Assembly (NCBI GenBank): GCA_030737835.1
Contig: JAUJYN010000018.1
Coordinates: 2,294,001-2,358,000, forward strand
Source: Acorus gramineus
Taxonomy: Eukaryota > Streptophyta > Magnoliopsida > Acorales > Acoraceae
Length of the DNA stretch: 64,000 nt
Direction of reading: 5' to 3'
Both the position numbers and the translations under genes were made by a program. This document shows, one piece after another, positions 36,453 to 48,488 of this stretch. Numbering within the stretch: position 1 is the stretch's first letter; each line of letters opens with the position of its first letter. The notes under the pieces are model-generated. The model searched no databases. It had not been told where the DNA came from and saw nothing but the letters and a program-made list of their open reading frames with translations.

Positions 36453-38610
36453 TTTCTCAGTCAAGGAATACCTTAGAAGCATCAAATTGATGGTGGATTT
36501 TTCCCTCTCACTTGGAAGGTGCTGTAGCGAGTGGTGATGCGTACGATCGGGATTGGGTGCGTCCTATTGCAGCTCAGTGGGCGATCGCTAGTGGACAGGG
36601 TTCCATAGTGGCATCTGGAGTCACTTTGATATATCATTGTGCGTTGTAGCTGCCCGGTTGAGGCCAGAGCCCTGTGAGGTGCTCCCAGATGCTATGCTTG
36701 TTGGTGCGCCCATATGGCAGAGATAGCGGGCTTGGGAGGCTACCAGGTAGAGGCCACACCGGGAGAGTGCTGCTAAATGATGTCGAGAGCGTGGACTCCC
36801 CGTGATGAATCTGCCCATGGAGTGCAGGATGCTGGAGTTCCAATGGTTGTAGATGAGTGACCTATCTCTGGCGGCATGTGAAGCACAGTTGTGGATATTG
36901 TCGCGTTTTTCCCCACGTTGGTCGCAAATAAGGAGACGCGATGCTAGCGTTTGTGATAGGACTCAACCGCCCTATCAGATAGATGACGTCGCATAGGCAT
37001 TGTCGAGGTTTGACGACCCCTTATTGCGTGTCTTGTGGATTAAGTGCGGTTGAGCAGCTTATCAGGCATGTAAGTGTCATCATGAGCGCCAGCCATGCTC
37101 GAGGAGCAGAATCTGGACTTAATTGTTCGAGGTGTTGTTTTGATCTCCCCGTGGAGGTTGAAGATCAATTACCTTTGCCACGAATCGATGATCTATTTGA
37201 CCAGCTCTGAGAGCGAGTGTTTGCCGTTAGATCGATCTTCGCACAAGGGTACCACAAGTTAGAGATCCGAGAGTTAGACATCCCGTAGATGGCCTTTCGT
37301 GACCGTTCAGGCACTACGAGTTTTAAGTACTGCCGTCGGGGTTGACGAATGCGCTGGATGCCTTCGAGGATCTCAAAAGTTTTATTGGGTTCCGTGGACT
37401 ACTTTGAGGTAGTCTTCATAGAGATTGCTGTGGTGTGATGAAAAGGTGATATGGGTGACCTTGTTTCCCCAGGTTGGCATGCCCTCAGGCAAAGTTTGAG
37501 AATCATCATTGAGTGGAAAGCGTCAGTCCATCGAGATTCCTCAGTGGACGTGGGAGTGGGTTATCAGGGATTGTTGCGGACTCGCTAATGTCACGTTCGG
37601 GTCACGACGCCGTCTAGGTGATCATTGACCGACTGACTAAGTCCGCGCTTCCCTCCCTAATCCAACTGATTGAGTCTCTGGACGCCATGACGTGGGTTTT
37701 CACCTTCGCGATTGTTCGTCTTCATGGCACTCCGGTTGGCGCTATTTTTGGTTGAGACGCGAGGGTTACTTTGAGGTTGTGGCGCAGCCTTTGGCGCGAG
37801 CCTCCATTTAAGTATAGCGTTTCATCGCCGATGGACAGCCAGACAAAGAGGACGATTCAGACCTTGGAGGACATGCTAAGTGCCTGAGTGCTCGATGATG
37901 AGGGCAGTTGGGTGAGGCACCACCCATTTGTTGGGGTATGCCTGCAAGACGACTGCCATTCGAGCACCCAGATGGATCTGTGAAAGGCACTCTACAGGTG
38001 CAGTTTCATACCTCCCTTGCGTTGGGACGGTTGAGGAGCACCAGTTGGAGGGGCCATAAGTTAGTTGTTTGACCTTGCGGTGGCCAGGTTGGTTCGTGTG
38101 TACATCTGCACCTCCCAGAACCGACAGAAGGGCTACCCAAGTCATCGTCGCCAGGGGCTTACCTCTGGGTTCGGCGACCATATTTTCAAGAAGGTGTCAT
38201 TAAAGGGCACCCTCTGTTTCGACGTTCGGGGCGAGCTGAGTTTGCTCTTTAATGGGACCATTTCTCGTCATTGAGTGGATTGGGGAGGTGGCTCATCATG
38301 TAGCCTTTCCCCCATAGCTGGCTCATGCCCACGACGTCGTCCTTGTCCAATGGCCGAGGCGTTATGTCCACGATCCTGCTCAGTCATTCTGTTCGACTAT
38401 CTCATTCTCGAGCTGGATTTGTCGTTCATGGAGCAGTGGATCGAGGTCAAGGACAACATGAGAAGAGGCTCCACGCTAAGACCGTCCCTTTGATTATAGT
38501 GTGTTGGTAGCGCCAGTCCGGTGCGAAGACCACTTGGGAGCAAAAGGTCTATGCATGATACTTTCGGTCTTCCCTTTGGGTTTCCTTAAATTTTGAGGAC
38601 TAAATTTCCT

Positions 38611-38623
38611 AAGGGGGGAAGAA
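38611..38623 (+). other. E3 polypurine tract
   Basis: AAGGGGGGAAGAA directly precedes the 3' LTR at 38624. It follows a GAGGACTAAATTTCC-type stretch that is usual just upstream of the 3' LTR in plant gypsy elements. Confidence 0.9.
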
Positions 38624-41600
38624 TGTTGTGCCTGTGTCATTTGGAGCGCTCTGTTTGAAAATTTGGGTACATAATTTTTTTCCTAGAAGTTATGTATTCC
38701 TGATTTGGTATTTGGATTTGATTTTGTTAAAATCCAAGATGAAGAGGTTTAAATATGAGTTTACTATGAGATGTCCAGTTCTGAGTTAGCTTTCGTACAG
38801 AAGTGGAATTAGATCAACTGGATTCTTGTAGTAAAAGTTATGGGTATTTTTCCAAGTATACCCCGGGGAGGGAAATTCTGGCAGCAGCCCTGTTCTATGT
38901 TTAGCTCTAATTTCGGAATAGCTAGAGGGATTATTTGATCTTGGCATGAGCATGAAAGTTGTAGATAATCTTCTTAGCTTTCCAATGGACTTGGAATTGT
39001 GCAATTCGGAGCTATATCGAGGAAGTTATGGCTGTTCCAGTGAAGCTTGCGCAAAATTTCTAGTCAAAGGGCGACTAGGTCTTTTCCCCTTAGATATTTG
39101 TGATAAATATCTTCTCTCTCTCTCTCTTCCCTTCTCACCACCCACGACTAGCATTCTTTTCTCTCTTTCTCTCTTTCAAACACACCCCCCATGTGTTTGC
39201 TTTTAATCCTCAAAGAGAAGAAGAGAAGGTGGAAGTGAAGGAAGAAGTGAAGCTTGGTTTATGTGTTGTTGTTGTTTGTTCCCCTCTCTCTCAAGCTTCC
39301 TTTCCATGATTTCCCCCCCCCCTGATTTGCAGCCATGGGAGGGCTGAGGAGGCCGAGATGGTGGTGGTGGCGGTTGAGGTGGTCGCGGGTGCGTCGAGGG
39401 CCCCCGAACCTCCCCCTTTCGTTCCCCCTCCAAGGTGAGCTCCTCCCCTTCTTTTCTTGGTTTCCATGGCTTAAGGGGATGATAGGGAGGTCATGCATGC
39501 TAGGTAGATGGGTTAGGGTGTGTGTGAGGGGTTGGGAAGGGTTAAAATGGGGTTAGGAGGGGCTGGGCGCGCGCTGGGCGCAGTCTGCGCGCGTGCGCGC
39601 GCAGGCGGGCGCTGGCAGGCACTGGCGGGCACGCAAACGCGCGCGGGAGCGTGCGCGCGAGTGCACGGGTGCGCACGGAGTGGTCGCGCGGGTGCACGCA
39701 GACGCTGGCGCGAGCAGACGTGCGCGCGAGTGTGCGCGCGCGCGCGGCAGCGCGTCTGGGCGCGCGGGCAGGCGCGCGCAGTGCGCCAATGGTGCTGGGG
39801 TGCGTGCGTGCGTGCGCATGCGGGGGGCCATACGTGTGGTTGCCCGAGGGTTCGGGTAGGTGTCGGGGCACTCGGACTCGCGTGCGTACGTGCGTGCTCG
39901 CATGCGTGCGAGCCCGTATGCATGCTTGTCCGAGTATTGGGTATTTCTAATAATTTCTTTGTGTAAATTGTGTTGTTTCTCATCATTTGGATGCCCCTAC
40001 CTTGCAGATCTCGTCAAATGGGATGCGCGAGATCCCGGGTCGTAAGGTGAGTTTTTTTATTCTAATCCCCCACCCTCTCTAGGGATGCACTGTTGACGGA
40101 TCCAAGAGGATCGCATGCGTGTGGGTAGGCTGTTCTCTTCCCTTCGTTGGATCCGTGTAGTACAGCCCCGGCGTTAGATAGGCTGTCCTGACAGAGGGCT
40201 CCCATCTGTAGGTACCTCCGATGTGTTCAGACAGTGCTGATCGTGGGAGTATACCAGGTAAGCTACGGAGCGGGGAGAGGCTACCGGTGGACCAAGGGTG
40301 AATAGCAGTCTAGTCAGTCCCAAAAGGCCAGGTCACCCCTTTGAGGGTGAGGGTGAGGGTGTGGTGGGTCGGCGATGTTACGACCCACTAGCTTGTGTAG
40401 TTACTCCTGTTTAGGGACTATGACTACTTTGAGGTTAATATGAGTGTGTTGGTTGTTGTTATGCATGTGTGTGATATCTCGATGAGCGAGTATCGAGAGT
40501 GGTTGTTTTCCATTGGGTTTCGCTTTGCGAACATGGGATCGTTCTCCCCTTCGTTTGGATCCGATGTAGGAACTCCCCGGTGTTGGCTATACCTGTCAGA
40601 GGACTAGGCGGAGGCCACGAGGGTGGGAGAGGCTACCGGTGGACCAAGGGTGTAGAGCGGTGAGTTGAGGAGATCGGGTTGTAGATACTACCCGGGAGAG
40701 GGTTAATGAATGATGTCGCGAGCGTGGAATCGTTCTCCCCTTCGTTGGATCCGAGTAGTGACATCCCCAGCGTTAGACAGGCTATCCTGACAGAGGGCTC
40801 CCATCTGTAGGTACCTCCGATGTGTTCGAACAGTGCTGATCGTGGGAGTATACCAGGTAAGCTACGGAGCGAGGAGAGGCTACCGGTGGACCAGGGGTGT
40901 AGAGCAGTGTAAGTCTCTTCCCAAAGTCCCAAGATGTCTCCTTTCAGGAGTGAGGGTGTGGATGAGGCGAAGACGCGTCGCCTCGTGACCCATTCGTTGT
41001 TCGACCGTTCCCATAGATGTTGGGTCCGGTCTCGTGATGGATGTTGAAGGACATCGATGGGCGATTATCTAGATGTAGATGATCCAGTAGTGTTGAGTGG
41101 ACCTGTAAATCCGGGTCTCTTCGACTGACGGCATGGTCCCTAGACCAGTAAATCCGGGTCTCTTCGACCGACGGTATGGTCTCTCCCCATAAGTCTCAAA
41201 AGACTCCCTCCGGGAGTGAGGGTGGGGGTGAGGTTGGTCGCGCCGCCGCGTGACCCTGTTATCCATTGGGTTTCTACCCATGTTTTCCTTGAAAGGAAAT
41301 TGATTATGTGTTGAACTGTAGAATGGTGATTGGTTTCCAGCCACTCACTGAGCTTGTAGCTCACCCCTCGCATACTGTTTCTTTTTAGGGGCAGTGTTGG
41401 GCGTGGAGTTGGAGCTTCCTGTGGCGTGTTCTTATGGGCGTGGAGCGTTCTGCTGGCGGGTGGCGTGTGCGAGGCTATCAGCATTCCTAGAGTCATTTTA
41501 TGCTTTGTAAATCGTGCTTGTGGCACAGGTTGTATTTTCTTTGGTCGAGACTTGGCTTCCACAGGACATTGATTGTGTATTCGGGTATGTAATAAATTTT

Positions 41601-41766
41601 TTGATTTACAGACATTGTTATATATTGTGCTTCCGCTTTTCAGTCAGTTATCATTATCTTGCTTTGCCGCCTTGTGTGTTGTTGTTGGTGTGCTTATTGA
41701 CCTCAGGTATTGATAGCTGATATTATATTTATTTTTCCACGTCTCCGGGACGCCTGGGGCGTGACA
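38624..41766 (+). mobile_element. E3 3' LTR, gamma-y type
   Basis: It runs from TGTTGTGCCTGTGTCATTTGG at 38624 to CTGGGGCGTGACA at 41766. Landmarks are donor 39435, GC-rich tract 39560-39930, micro-exon 40008-40046, G-quadruplex motif near 40340-40370, two GGATCC modules, and the hairpin plus acceptor near 41345-41390. It pairs with 30071-35902. Confidence 0.9.
40008..40046 (+). other. Candidate 39-nt micro-exon in the E3 3' LTR
   Basis: Bounded by CCTTGCAG and GTAAG/GTGAGT. The upstream donor is at 39435. Confidence 0.55.
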
Positions 41767-42450
41767 GTGGTGGTGGTGGTTGAGGTGGTCGCGGGTGCAT
41801 CGAGGGCCCCCGAGTCTCCCCCTTTCATTCCCCCTCCCAAGGTGAGCTCTTCCCCTTCTTTTCTTGGTTTTTCATGGCTTAAGAGGTTGTTGGGAGGTCA
41901 TGCATGCTAGATGATTGGTTTAGGGTGAGTGAGAAGTGTGGAGGAGGGGTTAAAAGGGGTTAAAAAGGGGTTAGGGAAGGCTGGGCGCGCGTAGGGGGCT
42001 GTCTGCGCGTGTGTGCACTCAGGCGCGCGCGCAGGAGGGCTCTGGAAAGCGCAGGCGGGCGCGCAGACGCGCGCGGGTGCGTGCGGAGTGGGCGCGTGGG
42101 TGCACACGGGCGCTGTCGCGAGCGGGGGTGCGCGCGGGGTTCTGCACGGGCGCGCAGTGCGCGCGAGGGCGCTTGAGCTGGACGCACGACGCGCACGCGG
42201 CAGCGCGTCTGGGCGCGTGAGCAGGCGCACGGCAATGCGCCAAGCGTGCGTGCGTGCGCGGGCGGGGGGCCATGCGTGTGGCTGCCCAAGGGTCCGGGCA
42301 GGTGTCGGGGCACCCAGACTTGCGTGCGTACGTGCGTACTCGCATGCGTGCGAGTCCGTATGCATGCTTGTCCGAGTATTTGGTATTTCTAGTAAATTTC
42401 ATGTATATTTGTGTAGTTTACTCACCATATTGAATGCCCATGTCTTGCAG

Positions 42451-42486
42451 ATCTTGGCGAACGGTCACGCAACGATCCAGGTTGCG
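42451..42486 (+). other. Candidate 36-nt micro-exon in the beta LTR
   Basis: Bounded by GTCTTGCAG and GCG/GTGAGTGG. The body differs strongly from the 39-nt version, while the splice sites are the same. The upstream donor is at 41842. Confidence 0.55.
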
Positions 42487-42813
42487 GTGAGTGGGTCAAT
42501 CCAACCCAGTAGGGAGGCGTTCGATGCACGTAGGCGTGCATTGCCCTCCCCTGGGGCACCATAATTGCATATTAACTTGTGTCAATGAAAAACTATGTTA
42601 ATGCATGTTTTACTATGATGTAACCATGCCATATTAGACATTGTATGCTAGGGATATACATCCATGTATCATGTATAGAGGCCCATACATGTCTAGAAGC
42701 CTTGATCTATGCATGTTTCCCATTTAGTTTAATTTAATTAAATCAAAATGAGATTATGTTGGTATGAGCATGCCTTAGAAAATATTATAACCTTGTTATT
42801 ATAATATATGTTT

Positions 42814-42865
42814 CCCCGCATCTCAGTTATGCACCCTGGAGGAATTCTTGAGAATTCATGACATT
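42814..42865 (+). other. Two-hairpin LTR module
   Basis: Stem 2 is unchanged; stem 1 has ATGCA in place of ATGCG. Confidence 0.7.
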
Positions 42866-43137
42866 AGTAGTGTTAGAAATCGTTGTCGACAGATCCAAGA
42901 GGATCGTATCTGTGTGAGTAGGCTGTTTTCTCCCTTTCGTTGGATCCCGATAGGGACTCCCCGACGTTGGGAAAGCTGTCCTGACAGAGGGCTCCCATCT
43001 GTAGGTACCACTGATGCGTTCAGAGGGTACTGATCGTGGGAGTATACCAGGTAGAGGCTACGCGAGGGAGAGGCTACCGGTGGACCAAGGGTGGAGAGCA
43101 GTCTAGTCTGTCCCAAAAGGCTCATGTCACCCCTAAA

Positions 43138-43167
43138 GGGTGAGGGTGAGGGTGAGGGTGGGGTGGG
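43138..43167 (+). promoter_or_regulatory. G-quadruplex-forming (GGGTGA)n motif
   Basis: Four or more GGG runs with 3-nt TGA loops, then GGGG and GGG. Shorter forms occur at 12599-12622, 34566-34589, 60571-60586 and 61793-61807, and as CCCTCA repeats in every minus LTR (for example 18582-18599 and 24942-24961). Confidence 0.7.
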
Positions 43168-43712
43168 TCGGCGATGTTACGACCCACTAGCTTGTACAGT
43201 TCCTCCCGTTTAGGGACTTTAATTATTATAAGGTTAATATGAGTTGTGTTGCATAGATTGTGCCATTCACTGAGCGTGTGGCTCACCCCTCGCATATTCT
43301 TTTCCTTCAGTTGTTACTGAGTCGGATCTGAAGGAGGAGCTCCCCGAGGCATCACATCTGTAGCAGAGCAGCGTTCACGTTTTGGGTTCTGCGAGTGAGA
43401 GGCCATTAGCATCCCCTTCTTTGCTTGTATGTATTGTTATCCGTGCTTGGGCACAACACTTGTATATGGATGTCTTTGTTTATATTGGCTCTCACAGGAC
43501 AGTTGATTATGTATTCGGGTCTGTAATATGTCTTTGAATTACAGACTCAGTCGTTTAAGCTTTTGCTATATGTATATATATTATGTCAGCTACATTATTG
43601 ATTGTGTTGTCATTTTCGATGTTGTTTAGAGTCTTTTATTGATCTCCTATATGGACTGCTGATATTATATATATTTGTCACGTATCGGGGACTGCAGCCC
43701 TGGGGCGTGACA

Positions 43713-45751
43713 TTATGTACATGAACTACATGCACGATAACCTATCAAATGGTTATAGGGATACCCCCTAACATAGATTTGCATCATAAACAATAAATCA
43801 TACAACATGCATACATGGCCATTAATCACATAAGCACACAAGGCATAACTTAAGCATGCGTTGGATATCACCAACTTAAAAGGGAAGGGTCAAGCGCGAT
43901 CTCGCGCACTAACAGGTGCATGCCAATATTCCAAACGAACCCGAGTCGAGTAGGAAATCGCCTCTACTTACTCAGTTCGTGCAGAGGGAGAGGGCGAGAG
44001 AGAGATCATCATCTCTTGAAGTTGGTCATAGCTTTGCCCCATTAGCATGGGCGCAACAACTACACCACGCCCTCGAGTCTTATCGCAAGGGAATATTAGG
44101 CAGGTGCCCATTATTAACCCAGACTTAATCATGCTGGATATTCCAATTAATATGGTGGGAGTAGTATTACAATACTACCTAAGGCATGCCATATTCTATA
44201 CATCCATACACATTACAAAATACATGCCCATACTAGAGGGGCGCATGCGATACAATCATTCATACATGGATACAATACATGCAATATAAGCCTAGCATGC
44301 AAGATATCTAACATATTATAGTTTAAGCATGACCATACTACTTATCTACACAAGTAGTATAGCTAGGGTGCCCCATCGATGCGCGACGCACGACTACGCG
44401 CGTCGAGCGCATCTCGAGGGGTTGGATCAAACCACTCACCGCAACCTGGGACCTCGCGCATCCCATCTGACGAGATCTGCAAGGTAAGGGCATCAAATTT
44501 GGTGAGTAACATCACATTATAACACTTAGAAATTACTAGAAATACCAAAGACTTAGACATGCACGCATACGGGCTCGCACGCATGCGAGCACGCGCGTAC
44601 GCACACATGCCCGAGTGCCCCAGCACCTACCCGAGCCCCTGGGCATCCCCGCGCGTGCCCCTGCACGCGCGCGTGCGCGCACTGGTGTTCTGCTGCCCGC
44701 CCAGACGCGCTGCCCCGCGCACGCGCACGCTTGCGCTCGCCCGCGCGCACGACCTGCGCGCACCGCACGGGCTACCAGTGCCCGCGCGCCCGCCTGTGCC
44801 CCTCTCCTCGCGCGTGCGCGGACAGACCCGCGCGCGCGCCCAGCACTCCCCAACCCTCCCCCCTTGCTCCTACATGCACCCAACTCAAAACACCTCACAT
44901 GCATACCCTCCCAAACACCCTAACATGCATACAAACCAATAAAGAAGAGAGAAAACTCACCAAAAGAGACGGGGAGGGAAGGGGAGATGTAGGGGCTCGC
45001 AAGCGCACCCTTGACCACCTCGACCGCCACCACCACTACCACCACCTCCATCTTTGCTTCTCTTCTACTTGGCTGACCAGAGGGAGAGGGGGAAAAATCA
45101 GGGGATCCACCATGGGAGGAGGAGAGGGAGGAGAAACAATCAACAACACAAGCACACACACTCACCTAGTCTTGCACTTGCACCTCCTCTTCTTGCTCCA
45201 TCTTTTCTCTTATGCATTTAATCAAACACATGGGGGATGTGTGAAAGAGAGAAAGAGAGCCAAAGAGAGGGAGACGTAGGGAGTGGGAGAGGGAGAGAGA
45301 GAGAGAGACTTTTTCTCATCTAGGGGGGGAGAGTGTAATGGAAAAAGGGGGGGGGTAAACCTAACCTAAACTCACCCACTAACACACTAACTAACCAAGT
45401 GGTTGCTTCACCACTAAGCAAAGGGGGGTAAGGTTACCCAAGGTCACCACATTCACCAAAATATCTCACACTATTCGACTAATCAAACCAGGAACTCTCA
45501 AAACCTGGATACATTTCGGAACTGCATATTTTTCAAAACGTTACCGGAATTCGATGAAATTTTTATGGGTAGTACGAAACAGTACCAGGACCCATAATAT
45601 GCAGTTAGATTTCCAATCAGAGTACTCCAACTCCCGCAGGTGGCTAAAAGCCAAAATTTTAGCGACTCCGATCGAAAAAGAAAAAGGCCCTGAATGACCC
45701 AGATGTGACCAAGGCTTAACCGAAATGGCTCCAAATGACACATGCATAACA
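43713..45751 (-). mobile_element. E2 3' LTR (inner part)
   Basis: It carries the (GAGA)-rich leader, a 37-nt micro-exon variant at 44440-44476, a GC-rich tract at 44560-44850, donor near 44950-44960 and the z head ending CATGCATAACA at 45751. The outer part is absent; a plus beta LTR abuts its left side. Confidence 0.87.
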
Positions 45752-45764
45752 TTCTCCCCCTCTT
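45752..45764 (-). other. E2 polypurine tract
   Basis: Read on the minus strand it is AAGAGGGGGAGAA, next to the 3' LTR edge at 45751. Confidence 0.9.
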
Positions 45765-48476
45765 AGGAAATTTAGTCATCGAAATTTAAGGAAACCCAAA
45801 GGGAAGACCGAATATAGCAAGTATCACGCATAGACCTTTTGCTCCCAAGTGGACCATGCACCAGACTGGCGCTACCGACACACTATAATCAAAGAAACGG
45901 TCTTAGCGTGGAGCCACTTCTCATGCTGGCCCTTGACCTTGATCCACTGCTCCACGAACGACAAATCTAGCTCGAGGATGAGGCGGTCGAACAGAATGAC
46001 ATGAGCAGGATCGTGGACATAACGCCACAGCCATGAAACAAGGACGACGTCGTGGGCATGAGCCAGTTGTGGGGGAAAGGCTACATGACAAGCCACCTCC
46101 CCAATCCACTCAATGACGAGAAACAGTCCCATTGAAGAGCCAACTCAGCTTGCCCCGAACATCGAAACAGAGGGTGCCCTTTAATGACACCTTCTTGAAA
46201 ATATGGTCACCGAACCCAAAGGTAAGCCCCTGGCGATGATGACTTGGGTAGCCCTTCTGTCGAATCTGGGAGGTGCAGATGCACACATGAACCAACCTGG
46301 CCACTGCAAGGTCAAATAAATAACTTGTGGCCCCTCCGACTGGCTCTCCTCAACCGTCCCAACACAAGGGAGGTATAAAACTGCGCCTATAGAGTGCCTT
46401 TCACAGTACCATCAGGATGCTCGAATGGCAGTCGACTTGCAGGCATACCCCACCAAATGGGTGATGCCTCTCCAACTACCCCTCAGTCAAGCACGCAGGC
46501 ACATAGCATGTCCTCCAAGGTTTGAATCATCCTCTTTGTCTGGCTGTCCATCGGCGATGAAACGCTATACTTAAATGGAGGCTCGCGCCAAAGCCTGCCA
46601 AGGCTGCGCCACAACCTCAAAGTAACCCTCGCGTCTCAACTGTAAATAGCGCCGACCAGAGTGCCATGAAGACGAACAATCGCGAAGGTGAAAACCCACG
46701 TCAAGGCATCCAGAGACTCAATCAGTCGGATTAGGGAGGGAAGCGCGGACTTAGTCAGTCGGTCAATGATCACCTAGACGGCGTCGTGACCCGAATGTGA
46801 CATTAGCGAGTCTGCAACAATCCCTGATAACCCACTCCCACGTCCACTGAGGAATCTCCATGGACTGACGCTTTCCAACGCGATGATGATTCTCGAACTT
46901 TGCCTGAGGGCATGCCAACCTGGGGAAACAAGGTCACCATATCGCCTTTCACCGCACCACTAGCAATCTCAATGAAGACTACCTCAAAGTAGTCCACCGA
47001 GACCCAATAAAACTTTGAGATCCACGAAGGCATCCAGCGCATTCGTCAACCTTGACGGCAGTACTTAAAACTCGTAGTGCCTGAAACGGTCATGAAAGGC
47101 CATCTACATGATGTCCAACTCCCGGATCTCCAACTTGTGGTACCCTTGTGCGAAGATTGATCTAACAGAAGACACTCGCTCCCAGAGCTGGTCAAATAGA
47201 TCATCAATTCATAGCAAGGGGTACCTGATCTTCAACCCTTACGGGAAGATCAAAACAACACCTCAAACAATTAAGTCCAGATTCTGCTCCTCGAGCATGG
47301 CTGGCGCTCATGATGACACTTACACGCTTGGTAAGCCGCTCAACCGCACTTAATCCACAACACACACAATAAGGGGTTGTCAAACCTCGACAATGTATAT
47401 GCGACGTCATCTATCTGATAGGGCGGTTGAGTCCTATCACAAACGGTAAGATCTCGTCTCCTCGTTTACGATCGATGTGGGGGCAAAACGCGACAGTATT
47501 ATGAACTGTGCTCCACATGCCACCACCGACAGGTCGCCCAACTACAACCATTGGAACTCCAGTATCATGCACTCAATGGGCAGATTCATCACGGGGAGTC
47601 CACGCTTTCGACATCATCCAGTAGCACTCTCCTGGTGTGGCCTCTACCTGGTAGCCTCCCAAGCCCACTATCTCTGCCATATGGGCGCACCAACAAGCAT
47701 AGTATCTGGGAGCACCTCACAAGGCTCTGGCCTCAACCGGGCAGCTACAATGCACAATGATATATCGAAGCGACTCCAGATGCCACTATGGAACCCTGTC
47801 CACAAGCGATCGCCCACCAAGCTGCAATAGGATGCACCCAATCCCGATCGTATGCATCACCACTCGCTACAGCACCTTCCAAGTGAGAGGAAAATCAATC
47901 ATCAAATAGATGCTTCAAAGGTATTCCTTGACTGGGAAAAGAACCCCTTGGGAGGGCACCATGAGGTCCCGATATAGAATATCCCGACAACCAAACAAGG
48001 AACACGGAGTACCCTAGCCCAGGTCTCAACGATGACCCCGCAAGGCCCCTTAATCCTGAGTAGGAAGACTGGAAGAAGACATCACCCCTTAATGAGCAAT
48101 ATGCCGCATCCTCAAAGCTTGAAACTGGCGTTGCACGCGAACTCCATGGTTACCAGCAATACCGATGCACAGGAAAGAAGCTCCATTATCGAGACGCAAT
48201 CCATACCTTAGAAATTGCAACCAATTCATCACTATCATACTACTGGGCTGGAATCTCCTACCCAAGCCTTAATCCCACAACAAGGGATCAACAACTAACC
48301 CTATTCAGTCGACCCAGTCAACAACTTAAGGGTGGTCCAGGGGTGGCCACGTCCACGTCCACGGATGCGAGGAGGCATGTCAGCAACCTAAGATAAACTT
48401 CTAAAACAAGAGTACTCGTATGACAATCCTACGACTCATCATTTATATGACTAGGCTTAGGCTCTGAGAAGACCAG

Positions 48477-48488
48477 GTTCTGATACCA
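48477..48488 (-). other. E2 primer binding site
   Basis: The minus strand reads TGGTATCAGAAC, one base from the tRNA-Met-complementary site in the other elements. It lies 5 nt from the LTR edge at 48494. Confidence 0.88.

Larger units (their letters stand above)
35903..38623 (+). pseudogene. E3 internal region: decayed pol remnants (fossil)
   Basis: The leader and a gag-like start context (about 36018) are followed by about 1 kb without gypsy coding similarity. That stretch holds the 110-bp cassette (36345-36452) and an LTR-module-like piece (about 36720-36835). Then come short remnants of reverse transcriptase ([11 protein letters not shown], near 37175-37207) and integrase (DRLTKSA near 37630; RTIQTLEDML near 37852), leading to the 3' end. 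The same layout and decay is present in E2, so it was already non-coding before both copies moved. It is heavily broken. Confidence 0.8.
30071..41766 (+). mobile_element. E3: non-autonomous Ty3/gypsy element of the gamma-LTR type
   Basis: The parts are 5' LTR 30071-35902 (start absent, with a solo LTR inside), primer site, a 2.7-kb internal region and 3' LTR 38624-41766. The internal region keeps the family's leader, the gag start context and the 3' end with polypurine tract, but its middle holds only decayed pol remnants and LTR-derived pieces. The two LTRs differ at about 5 positions over about 420 compared bases. At a generic plant rate of 1.3e-8 per site per year this is roughly half a million years, a rough guide only. 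GTGGT follows at 41767. It would have needed proteins from an E1/E4-type element. Confidence 0.85.
41767..43712 (+). mobile_element. Plus beta LTR piece hosting E3
   Basis: It continues with (GTG)n-type exon-1 sequence, donor 41842, GC-rich tract 42000-42360, micro-exon 42451-42486, two-hairpin module 42814-42865, a long G-quadruplex motif 43138-43167, and hairpin plus acceptor 43271-43310. It ends CCTGGGGCGTGACA at 43712. TTATG follows (43713-43717), inside the 3' LTR of E2. The left part, beyond E3, is not in the window. Confidence 0.86.

Noticed and set aside
29008-41766. A tandem LTR-internal-LTR-internal-LTR array made by unequal recombination
   Set aside because: The left LTR fragment (29008-29927) differs from both E3 LTRs more than these differ from each other, so it is a separate element joined at a seam.
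43138-43167. Interstitial telomere repeat (GGGTGA resembles TTTAGGG)
   Set aside because: The unit is GGGTGA with no TTTAGGG, the array is short, and it lies at a fixed place in every LTR.
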